Assembly: GCA_015680685.1 (NCBI GenBank)
Contig: MNCI01006534.1
Coordinates: 404,253 to 468,252, forward strand
DNA length: 64,000 nt
Direction of reading: 5' to 3'
Origin: Gnetum montanum
Taxonomy: Eukaryota > Streptophyta > Gnetopsida > Gnetales > Gnetaceae
Positions 44,809 to 55,665 of this stretch are shown in pieces. The notes beneath the pieces are model-generated. The model did not search any database. It was not told the DNA's origin and saw only the letters and a program-made list of their open reading frames with translations. The position numbers and the translations under genes are program-made. Numbering within the stretch: position 1 is the first letter of the stretch; the number at the start of each line of letters is the position of its first letter.

Positions 44809-46930
44809 ATGTCTTCTTCTCACAAGTGTGACAGTGCTAAACCATTAGTCCCACAAGAATGCAAGGTGATGTATATTCATCCAGATGAGTATGTGCTTGA
44901 CTTCACCTTCATCCTAAATTAAGATTAACAACTACGATGGCGTGACATGGAAGGCAACATTGTATTACCTCCTAATCGATCTATGTCTATGATGCTACTT
45001 AAAAATCTTAAGAAGTTAGGCATCCAAGATCTTCAAGAGGAGTACATTTTGCATGATTACGATTACCAGGACTATTGGCCCACTGAAACACAATGTTAGA
45101 GATATTGACACTAGGAGAAGTATCATGAGTTGATGAAGGAGAAATAGTTTACCAATCCCTTATTCTTATTGAACTAAGACAACAATGAGAACTCTTCCTC
45201 TAGAGGCTCTCAACATGAAAATTCTCCACCCCTTGTTATTGGTGATGAAGGTGTGGTTCTAAATCTGCTGTCTACTACCAACAATCTAGGTTCAGGTAAA
45301 GATGGTAGTCAAGGTAGGAGCATGGATAAGCATCAAGATAATAAGAAACCTAACAAATGTGTCCATGAAAATCTAAGGGAAGTTGGTAGATATTATGGTG
45401 GAGGCAGTCCTCCATCCTTTTTACCCTCTTCATCTGCATATTCTTCTTCCTTTTCTTATGGTTCTGAAAAATGCTACAGAAGGAACAATCGTGATGGAGG
45501 TGAACAATGGGACAATAATACTAATTTCCAGATCCATAATGAAGGAAGGCATAATATGGTACATCATCAATGACAATAAAATAATGATGATGATGAGCCC
45601 TTATTAGAAACCTAAAGTATATTAAATATTGTAGAGGTTGCTAACATTATAACTAGGCATGTGAGAGATAGTCAGATTAAGCATCTAGACATGAACAATA
45701 TTTCAAGATTTGAGAAGGAATATAACTTTGATCTAAAAAATCATCTACAAGCCTTTCACAATGGTTGTGCCTTACAAAACATAGAAAATGACTAGAAGAA
45801 ACTGAAGCTATTTCCTAGGATACCTATCAAAGAGGTAGAAAGCTAGTATTGGTCCTTGCAACTAGAATTCATTTACAGATGGAGTACCATGCTAGAACTA
45901 TTTAATGACAAATACCAAACNTTGTTGGTGGAACTACCTTGGATTACTTTGAGGATAAGGTAATCGTCTNCATCAAATCTAAAGGTTGATTGAGTAGGTA
46001 GCAAAAGAAGAAGGTGAGTTGTGAAAGAGGAAAAGTGTAGAAGAATATAATAGGGACCCTTCAATGAGGAAAAGGGAGGTTTGATTCTATGATGAGGAGG
46101 AGTCCCCACTTGATGAGGTGATGAATAGGAAAACCTTGCCCATCCAGAAATCTATTTTTGATATTTCGACAAAGGTTGATAAACTATGGGACTCTTTGAA
46201 TGAAAAATTATAAACTACTATGAAAATTGCTGAAGAATCCAAAGAGTAGAATAGTAATTGTGACTATAGGAGGTGGAAAGAAGCTAAATGTGCCTACCAA
46301 AGAGGTAAAGTCAAAGCTACTATAGTAGAAGAAGTTGTGGGGAAAAACTCTAATGATGATGTTGGGTGTGATATTTGTCAATATGAACATCCTAAGGGAT
46401 GTTGCCCTGTGGTGTCACACTTATAAGAGTCTGAGATGTATGTTCTAAACCCTTAACTAACAAGGCATAAGCACCTAGACGATTACCTTATCCTCAAAGT
46501 AATCCAAGGTAGTTCCACCAACAAAAAAAACCTTACTATTCAAGTGGAGCTTCACCATAACCATACGAGCAATACTAGTAGTGGCACTAACCATAGTTGT
46601 GGGGGATACTGCTGTCGAGACAACAATACCCTTACAGGGAACTAGAGCCATATGGATACTATGTTTAGCAACCTATTTCTCCATGTGGCTATGGTTGCCA
46701 TGCCTCATTCCAACATCACTATTATCCTCTAGAGTACCATTGAACTCATTCACCATCTACTCAAGGGAAACCCCCATATCGTTATCATCTTCTGCATATG
46801 TTTGCACACATCCCTCCACCATCAACCCAATTACCTCCTACTTCATCTATGTAAGATGAAATTCCCTCATAGCTACAACAACAAAAGCTACAAGGGCTGT
46901 AAATTTACAATCGACCTCCTAGCCAAGTGG
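44809..46930 (+). pseudogene. gag: gag of element 3 (broken, with assembly error)
   Basis: ATG at 44809 opens MSSSHKCDSAK, matching element 1 and supporting both starts. HPDEYVLDFTFIL follows, then a Ser-rich open piece (45253-45573) and the capsid-like core (about 45725-45920: NHLQAFHNGCALQNIEND, WSTMLELFNDKYQT). At 45921 the core stops at an N. The next 48 bases are an inverted copy of 46477-46524 ending at another N (45970), where about 230 bp of gag should be. The zinc knuckle CDICQYEHPKGCC is at 46367-46405. Confidence 0.8.
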
Positions 46931-47089
46931 TTTGGACTATAGATCTAAGGAATGATCATTTTTCCAATCCAACAGTCCTCCCCAACCCTCAGAACCTGAT
47001 GCAACTAGTTGCCCTATACCTCCAGCATCCTCACCTTCTACACCAAACACATTTGAGATTCCTTTAAACCAAACGCCACCTCAAATTCA

Positions 47090-47530
47090 CACTGTGATGT
47101 TAACTTGCATTATCTCCAATTGGATGAAGGTTGGAAACCTTACCATAAAGAGATTTGACTTGAGAAGTCCTCTTATTTACTTATAGATTGCTGGACATAA
47201 GCCATGAAAAGCTCTTCTTAATTCTAGTTCTGGTGTCAATCACATCTCCCATGACATGTACAAGGCCTGAAACCTTCCACCTCTCAAGAAGAGCAATATT
47301 CATTTAGAATTAGCAGACCATTCAATCACTATCCCTTTGGGATTAGTGGAGGACATTGTGACTACAGTTTGTGGGTGGTCCTATCCTGTTAATGTTTTGG
47401 TGATTAAGGTTGAAAACTACAAAAGTAACTTCCCCATCATTATGGGACATGCATGGTTAAGCACTGTTGATGCATGAATGAGCATCAAGAACCTCTCCTT
47501 GGAAATCTCCAAAGTGAATGAATTTGGAAG
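47090..47530 (+). pseudogene. pol: Aspartic protease of element 3, catalytic Asp lost
   Basis: Motifs match elements 1 and 2: ALLNSSSGVNHIS, GLVEDIVTTVCGWSYP and IIMGHAWLSTVD. The catalytic Asp is Asn (AAT at 47220-47222). A stop lies near 47475 and others precede the RT region. Confidence 0.8.
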
Positions 47531-47759
47531 CTTCAAGAGGAAGTGAGTTCCATGTATTTCATACAGTGATAATGGGTGCAATTGTGTGTAGAAAATTTGG
47601 TTCATTAAAAGTAAATTCATTAAAGCATGTAATTAGTGTGCACATGAAACTGATATCCAAAGGTGTCTGTATGTAGCAACCACAAAACAAGAGGACACCC
47701 AGTGGTTGACAACTAACTTTGATAGTGGCACTCTATGCATGGAATCCTCTGAGAGCCTA

Positions 47760-49345
47760 ACATGTGCTTATGTTAAGGACATGGATGAACTTGAGCAAGT
47801 TCATCATCGACTCTTTGATGAAAAAGTTGATGATAACTATTAGGGAGAGTTGGTAATCCCTGATCATCTCAAGGTAGAGCCCCTAGAGTTAAAAAATCTA
47901 CCAACCGACATGGAGTATGCAATTTTTACAAATGGAAAGCTAGTTATAATTAATGCATATATTGCTCCCAAACAAAAAGACAAGCTGTTGATGGTGGTCA
48001 AAAAATGGCCAACAACCTTTGCATGGTCATATCTTGAACTGACTAAAATTGATCCAAAGATATGCTAGCATTGTATCTACATTAACCCGACCATGAAGCC
48101 AAGAAGGTAACCATTGAGCTAGCTAGATCCCAAGTTGAAGCAAATCGTTAAAGAGGAAATAAAACAACTCCTCAAAGGTGGGGTTCATCTATCCCGTCAT
48201 AGATAGTGAGTGGGTTAGACCACTCGTAATTATGCCAAAGAAAGTTGGTAAGTGGTAGGTCTACATCAACTTTAGGCTATTGTATATGGAAAAATTTAAA
48301 GATCATTTTCCATTGCCATTTGTGGACCAAGTGTTGGACACCATATCTGGGCATTGCTATTATAGCTTCTTGGATGGTATAGTGGCTATAACCAAATTCA
48401 GATTGTGCTAGAAGATTAGGTCAAAACAACATTTATGAGTCCTTAGGGAACTTTTGCATATTGCAAGCTATTGTTTAGTCTGTGTAATGCCCCTACAACA
48501 TTTTAATGCCTCATCATTAGTATTTTTCAATAGTAGATTGGTAGTGGGGTAGAAATCTTTATGGATGACTTCTCTACCTATGGGACTACATTTGAGCAAG
48601 CCTTGGATCACCTTGAGCAAGTACTAAAAAGATGCGTTGAAATAAACCTTAGGCTTAATTGGTAGAAAAGCCATGTAATGGTTTAAGAAGGCATAGTATT
48701 GGGGCACATAATTACTCAAGCAAGAATTAAGGTAGATCTAGAAAAGAAAAGGGTCATCCAAGGAATCACATCCCAACTAGAGATAATTAAAGACAACTAA
48801 TCATTCTTTGGACACACTGGCTACTACTGGAAATTTATAGAGAATTTCTCTAAGATTGCAAAGCCATTAATTAAGCTTACAAAGAAAGATGCTTCATTTA
48901 TCTAGACTAAGGAGTGCGAATATGCATTTCAATAGCTAAAGGAAAAGCTCATAGAAACTCACAATCTATAGGCACTAGACTGGTCTAGGCCATTTCATAT
49001 AATGAAAAATGCATCTAATTATACCTTGGGAGCCGTGCTTATGTAGTTAGATGATAAGAAATGTCCATATTACATTCACTGCACAAGCTGAAACATTGTG
49101 GGTGCATAGTTAAATTGCACCACAACTAAGAAAGAACTAATGGTAGTGGTGTATGTCCTCAAAAAGTTCAAGCACTATGTTTGAATATAAAGTGTTTATG
49201 CACACAGGTCACAATGCCATCCACTTCTTAATGAATAAGCCAATAGTGAGCCCTTGTATCATATGGTGGCTTATGATCTTGTAAAAATTTTATCTCACAA
49301 TGGTAGATTGAAAAGGCACTAAGAATGTGATTGCTGACCACCTCT
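47760..49345 (+). pseudogene. pol: Reverse transcriptase and RNase H of element 3 (broken)
   Basis: The RT linker is open at 47850-48068 (LEPLELKNLPTDMEYA-like region, YLELTKIDPKIC). Catalytic FMDD is at 48558-48569, followed by the LNW-stop-KS segment (TAG at 48663-48665 replacing Gln) and GIVLGHIIT. RNase H at about 48990-49340 shows ASNYTLGAVL, KKELMVVVYVLKKFKHY and HTGHNAIHF, where the HTDH acidic residue is Gly. More than ten stops or frame changes. Confidence 0.85.
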
Positions 49346-49559
49346 CTTGGTTAAGATGGGATAATAAAGAGGAGGAGAGTTTACTCTCTAATCAATTTCT
49401 AGATGAACTCCTCTTTACAAGAGTAATAAATGATCAAGTGCCCACCAAAGTAAAATGGTATGATGACATCCTCACTTACCTCCTCACTTAGATGATACCA
49501 TAAGATTTTTACTTTAAGAAGAAATAATCGTTTCTTCATTGGGCTAAGTATTTCATGGA

Positions 49560-50630
49560 AATCAATGGACACCTTTAGTTCGTTGGTGTGTCCTTGATGT
49601 GGATCAATTGCACATTCTCTAGGATGCTCATGAAGGCCCTTATGGAGATCACTATGTAGAGAGATGCATGATAATAAAAATGCCAATGGTAGGATACTAT
49701 TGGCTTATAATCTTTAGGGATGCCCATGAATTTGTTCGATCCTATGAATGTTATTAATGAGATGGTGGGATAATCGCTCGAATGGAGGATCCTCAATAGT
49801 GGATTCAACCATTAGAGCCCTTTGGCATATGGGGCATAGACTTCATGGGTTCTATCACATCCATGTTCAATGGAAAGGGTACATCATCGTAGTAGTTGAC
49901 TATTATACTAAATGGGTAGAAGTAGCAATCGTCACCAATTGTACATCATCCACTACTACTCAATTGGTACAACAACATATTGTAAACAAGTTTGGGGTGC
50001 CATATGCACTAATTTTTAACAATGAAACCTATTTTACAAGTGCCACCTTTTGAAAGTTATGTAATGCTTGGGGGTTGAACATAAATTAACAACACCCTAT
50101 CACCCCTAAGCTAATGGTCAAGCAGAAGTTACCAATAGGGAGATTATAAAGATCCTAATAAGGACTCCAAGCAAATATAGGAGAGATTGAAGCACAAAAC
50201 TCAACAATGCCCTTTGGGCCTACCACTCCACATGGAAACTCCCCATAGGCTACTCTTCCTATGAGTTGGTATACAAAAAAGTTCAAACACTTCTAGTCCA
50301 ATTTGAGCTTCGTACACTTTTAATAGCCTATGACTTGGACCTTAACCTAAGTCTAGTACAAAAAAAAAAAAAGATTGATAAACCTAAGTGTGCTAGATAA
50401 AAATTAATTAGTGGCTTTATCTTTGAATGAAATGCACAAGGCATATAATAAGAACCATCATGATCTTAAAATATGAAAAGTAAAATTTCAACCAGGAGAT
50501 AAGGTTCTCTACTAGAAGCCCACAAACGTACCTTAGAAAACGAAGTTTCAAACGTTGTGAGATGGACCTTATATAATTGACAAAAGCTTTCCCTTTGGGG
50601 TCATGTTAATCTATAAATGTAAGAGCCCAA
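49560..50630 (+). pseudogene. pol: Integrase of element 3 (broken)
   Basis: Landmarks are AHEGPYGDHYVER (zinc part), WGIDFMG (first Asp, near 49835) and LIFNNETYF, where the second catalytic Asp is Asn. ANGQAEVT near 50115 keeps the Glu. C-terminal KVLY and YIIDKSFPFG segments follow to about 50620. An A-run near 50362-50373 shifts the frame. Opposite-strand frames at 49399-49808 are shadows. Confidence 0.85.
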
Positions 50631-51536
50631 ACAAAAAGTAGTTGGTCATAACCATTAATCTATAGTGGGGCCCACAGACTCCTTAGTTAAGGTTATGCAA
50701 GGGCAAAAAGGGCATGTTCCTACTATGGGAAGAATCCACTTGCATATCCCTTGGTTTGGATAGTTAAGTTCATTACCTTAGACATTGCCGCAATCATATC
50801 TTTCACATGCTTCATTGTGCATCCAACTTTGGGCCCCTTAAAATTTCATAAAACTTCATTCTCTAACCATTTTCTCAATTTTCTAAATTTTCTAAACTCC
50901 AACATCCTCTTCCACTATTTTCATCATGTTCATGGCTTTTGGGCTTCCATATAATCCCCATTTCACCCAAAAATCCTTGTATTCTCAAAGTTTCCCAAAG
51001 TCAGTGGTGGTTAATAGCTATGTTAATAGGGTCTTGTTGACTAGGCCTCATCGACATAACACAAAAAATCTATAAATAGCTCTAAACACTTTAAAATTTT
51101 TTGCAAATAGAGAGGAGTTCTTGCCACTTTTTTTAGAGCCCAAAACCTTCACGATCCCATAACTCCCCACCTGTTTGTCCAAATCACTCTATTCTTTGAT
51201 TTTGCAGCTACTAGAGGTAAGCTCTTCATCATGGGGGCAGCAAACGTTAAGGTTTTTGATGAGAATTTTTTGAAAATTTTTCTAACTCACCCCAAAGAGT
51301 TAATGAATATAATGATATTAAACTATCAATTTTTGAGAGTTTGATTCTTTCAACAACCTCTGGTTTGACTATAATCACTTATTAACATTAAAATACAAAT
51401 ACATTAATGATTTAAATTGATGAAATTGGTCATAATCATAGCTTAGCTAGGTGTAACTTTCCTAACAAGATAAGGTATCCCAATTGTTTCATGTTACATA
51501 ATAATTTGCTAACCTATGGTCATGTTGTGATTACAA
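50631..51536 (+). other. Untranslated pol-to-extra-ORF spacer of element 3
   Basis: Pyrimidine-rich, no coding frame supported. It contains the stem-loop at 50695-50745. At 51003-51110 there is a patch resembling the U3 motif array and TATA box of the family's own LTRs (GACTAGGCCTCATCGACAT, then CTATAAATAG), which could be an internal promoter. A TTTGCAG / GTAAGC pair at 51201-51222 resembles acceptor and donor sites 9 nt apart. Confidence 0.45.
50695..50745 (+). promoter_or_regulatory. Conserved stem-loop motif (element 3)
   Basis: ATGCAAG (50695-50701) and CTTGCAT (50739-50745) form a perfect 7-bp stem around the core GTTCCTACTATGGGAAGAA. It has the same position and core as in elements 1, 2 and 4. 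Confidence 0.65.
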
Positions 51537-52888
51537 ATAGAACCAGGAACAAAATGACTGCAGGAGGGAGGACCATCTTAACAAAGGGAGAAACAACCTT
51601 GAGTTAGAAGAGGTCAAGAAGAAAAAGCCTAGGAACAAGAAGAAGAAACACATGCAACCAGACCTCTTCAGAAGGAGCTTGAAGTGGAATCAGTTTGACA
51701 AATTTTGAAGGAAGAGGTTGCGACGAAACAATCACAGGGAGGAAAGGCACTAGGGCCCTTAATGAGAATTGAAGTCACATTAACATAAGATTGCCTCAAT
51801 GCAATTAGGCCATGTGATATCCAACACTCAATTCTCTAGGAACTGAAATTTGGTCCATTCTTAGAGCATGCTCCATTGGAGGTTAAAACAGTTTCAAACT
51901 TCTCCCATGTGGCCAATCATCACTTTCAGTGGGGAGTGGTACATGGGAGAGATGTGCCTCTTTTGGAACACTAGAAGGGTAGGATCCACTATGAAAATCA
52001 AGGACATTTAGGTGTCCTAGTCAGTAGAAGCCATCGCATAGGCTCTTGGGTTGCTTGATTCTAGAACATAATTGGCAAAAATATTTTTGTAAGTTGATCC
52101 AGAGGCTGAAACGGAGTTGACCTTGTGTTGTTATGGAGTTGACTACAAGGTGTTTGACACACTCACATTGGCAGATCATGTATACATTAAGATAGTGGCC
52201 AATCACCTCAATCTGATAGTGGGCTTAGTAAGGTAACTACCTTCTCCACCTAAGCATGCATCGCTCTAAGTGGAAAATTTTCAACAAACTTTCCATAATT
52301 AATCTATCTAGAGATAGAAAGTGTTTCAAAGAGAATAAACGTGGAAGGAAAACCCTACTCTTCCCATGCCTTATTAGAAAACTTTGCAAAAGGGCCAAGA
52401 AAGTTTTCTACGTTAACAACATAATTAGGCATACTCCCATTACCTCCTGGTCTAAAATGATGAAGGAAAAGATGCTTCCTGTGTCTAAGGAAGAGGAGCA
52501 GCAACTGTCACCTCCACCACTTACTTAGGAAACAACACCAAAAGCCCACACTGCCATTGAGCGTCTATGAAAAATTTGAGAGTAGCTCTTGCAACAACAA
52601 GAGTAGCAAGTAGGAACGAGTGGTGGAGATCCATCTATGTAAAAACCTATAATGAGTCACCTAAATGAAGTGGCTTAAAAAATTAGTCATATGGAGGGAG
52701 GTGGAATAATATTTTCAGCCCAACAAATGCAACTTCTTGGAAGATTGAATTCCAGTGCCCAAGAGGTGAGTGTAATTCTCTCTCAATATGATTTATTCCC
52801 ATAAATCTTTGGAAATGTCACCTCCTTTTCAATGCACTTGGAGGAGGGTAAGGGGGCAACTATACTAGTGATGTAGTATGAAGGGTAG
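51537..52888 (+). pseudogene. Extra ORF of element 3, N-terminal part
   Basis: By alignment to element 4 the start codon lies at 51537-51539 and has become ATA (TGATTACAAATAG versus TGATTGCAAATGG). The reading is broken by many stops. A Lys/Arg-rich N-terminus (EVKKKKPRNKKKK) leads to a domain sharing WYMGEMCLFWN (51937-51969) with element 4 (YLGETYQFWH). A better-kept stretch LTLCCYGVDYKVFDTLTLAD follows near 52105-52165. Element 4 splits the ORF at 52888. This is not a known retroelement enzyme; function unknown. Confidence 0.55.
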
Positions 52889-53194
52889 TGATGAAGCATG
52901 TATAGACAACGTCGACTGGGCTATGTCAATGAAGCCTCGTCAATGTGGCCACATCAACGTGACCCCGTCAATGTAGACTTCATTTTCTGCTATAAATATT
53001 CATGCACTTGCCACATTTAGACATCTTATGTTCAAGTTGTAGCGAAGCTCTTGTAGTTTATTTTTGTAGGAGTTAGACTATTTTCCTAAGTGCATGCCTA
53101 CAGAGTGATGCTTGTAATTGTATAGAACCTTTATTCGAGTGTGATGTACTTGGACACGCACATGATCGGCAATAAAGATCAAGATTACTCATCA
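52889..53194 (+). repeat. 5' LTR of element 4 (306 bp, U5 deleted)
   Basis: It runs TGATGAAGC to CTCATCA. U3 with CGTCGAC/GTCAATG motifs and TATAAATA (52991-52998) is kept. About 350 bp of U5 between ATTACTC and the terminal TCATCA are missing compared with the 3' LTR. Confidence 0.85.
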
Positions 53195-53195
53195 T

Positions 53196-53213
53196 TGGCA
53201 CCATTGTTGGGGA
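53196..53213 (+). promoter_or_regulatory. Primer binding site of element 4, tRNA-Asp type
   Basis: TGGCACCATTGTTGGGGA begins one base after the LTR; close to the site of element 1. Confidence 0.8.
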
Positions 53214-53326
53214 TGGTGCTAGTTATTTAGATTAGTTATATCATACAAGATCACTGTAACAAAGTATGCACGATATATCTTTTAGAAAGAAGTAATTGCA
53301 AATAAGTCACATACAAGTTCACAACA

Positions 53327-55665
53327 ATGTCTCTTTCACAAGACTATGACAACACAACAATTAGTGAGGCAATTCATTGGAGAACCAATGAAATATATGA
53401 TGATGAAGATGAAGTTAGGAGTACTCAATCTTATGCAGGGGTCTCCTATGCTCATGAGCACCCCGATGGTACTCACGGACTCTTATCATCCAACTCTAGC
53501 ACCTCTAGGAAGGATGGGACATCCCATAGGACGAGGGGGCTCATAAGACCTAGGACCTTCTTAGTAGTTAATAAGAATCTATCCAGGGATGATTGAAAGA
53601 CTTGCCAAAGTCATGATGAGTCTTCCAATTCTTTCTCTACCTCTGCTTCTTCAATGTCAAGTCATGACAAGAATGACCATCTTTCAAGGGGTTAGCGTAG
53701 AAATAAAAATTGAACGCACAGGAAAAGTCAGAAACACCAACATGAATGAAGACAACATCGTCCCAACTTGCAAATTCATAACCTACCTAGTGATGATGAA
53801 CCCCTACTGGCCACTAAGTACCTAACGCATATACAAGAGGCTATTTGAATATCCCATAGGCATTGCAAGGAAAGGCATCTACCTAGGCTTGATTTGAATA
53901 ACTTTTCCAAGATTTCAGGAGGCTATGATTTAGATCTGCAACATAATTTACAAGCCTTCTACGATGCCTGTGTATGGAACAATATTGATAATGGATGGAA
54001 AAAACTTAAGCTCTTTCCTATGACACTCGTTGGCCAAGAAAAAGTATGGTATAGGTCCTTAAGACCACAATCAATTCGACATTGGTCGACAATGGTAGAA
54101 CTCTTCAATGAAAGATATCAAACCTATGTAAGAGTGTCAACCTTGAGAAGACAAATTTCAAGAATGGAAACAGGGGCAACATGAACCCTTGGATATGGCC
54201 TTAGAAAGATACTATTCATTGTTAAATAATTGCCTAGGCCATGGATTCTCTAAGGAAAGGCTAATGTACCACATCATGGATGAGCTCCGTAATGAAACAA
54301 GGGAGACCTTATGGATGTATGCCCCAGGTCAACTATATGAGCTAGGAAGCCATCAACTCCAAGAGCTTATCCAATAGGTAGTAAAAGAAGAAGGAGAAAT
54401 AGCTAAATGGGAAGTGTTGAAAGTTCTCAATAGGACCAAAATCTCAACTTAGCAAGGATCCATGATCATGAAGAGGAGAAGTTAACTCACTTCAAGGAGG
54501 TGGAATCATCTTTTCCAATCTTACAATCACTAGATGAAATTGAGGCAAACATTAATAAGGTGATGAACTAGGTACATGAAAGATGTGGAGAATATGCCAA
54601 CATTATTAGAGGAAGAACCATGATGAACCAAGAAATAGGACAAAACACTACTAGACAATCAGAAAGAAGGGTTGAAGAGAATAAGGATAAGAAATCAACT
54701 GCCAATCATACATATCAATGTAATATTTTCTTGTAAAATCACCCCAAAGGCCAAGGTCCAATCTTGTCACATTTACATGAGCATTGGGAAGGAATGCTAC
54801 ATCCCAATTTCATACAGAAATACTAGGTTCAACTGCAGTGGCAAAAACCCTAGTCATGGGGGAGGCCACCGTCAGATTGGTCACACCCTTCCTACCATCT
54901 GAACCCAAGTAATTATTATGTTTAGCATCCTATTTCCCCGACTAGGTCAACATCCTCTATTTCATCACATTGTTATCATTCTCTTGGCTACTATCAACCC
55001 ATGTCCTCTCCAACAAGATCACCACCTCATGTTTCTAACACTTCTCTTTGCCCTCAATATTCTCATCATTCACCTTCTTTTATATTGCCACCAGCTATGC
55101 TAGAAGGTTTTGCACCACAACACCAACCCATGAACGTTACTTATGCTGCTACTATCAATAGCAGTGGAGGTCCTCCACAATGTCGAAAGCATCCTTTCTT
55201 TAGGGATGACCGTACAAAGAGATAGCACAGTCCTGAAACCACTGCATCCACCAACTTAGCACAAGTTCAGCACTATGATGCATCTTCTCCCTCGAACTCA
55301 ACACCTTTGGTGACTCTATCTGGGTCATCAATTAATGCTCCAACAACCATGTGGCCTAATGAATATAACCACATAGGGAGACATATTGATCCTTGCATAC
55401 CATCTTATGGTCACAGGTGCCATAGTGGGTCAACTCCTTATCACATGACCACATCTTATAATTTGCCCCACTATGCCAACTTCAATTGAGTGTGTGAACC
55501 CTAATTTGGGTACATTCCAACCACCACATTAAAGGACACTCAATGGTTTGGATATGACTGAACTCCAATGTTCCCAAAATGCTTGGATCCAAATTTTCCA
55601 TTTATTAATTCTAGCCATACTCAAAGGATTAGTTATGGGGGATATCCTCCATTTTGACAAGCAAG
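53327..55665 (+). pseudogene. gag: gag of element 4
   Basis: The first open piece (53327-53596, MSLSQDYDNT) is acidic and Ser-rich. The capsid-like core at 53894-54184 aligns with element 1 (HNLQAFYDACVWNNIDNGW, KLKLFPMTLV, WSTMVELFNERYQTY). A one-base shift leads into 54189-54377 (ALERYYSLLNNCLGHG). The rest (54672-55665) is Pro/Ser/Tyr/His-rich in broken frames, with GYPPF near 55640. No C-x2-C zinc knuckle was found in this gag, unlike elements 1-3. The region is less damaged than gag of element 1. Confidence 0.7.

Noticed and set aside
49399-49808. Two minus-strand frames in element 3
   Set aside because: Antisense to RNase H and integrase, which are recognised on the plus strand.
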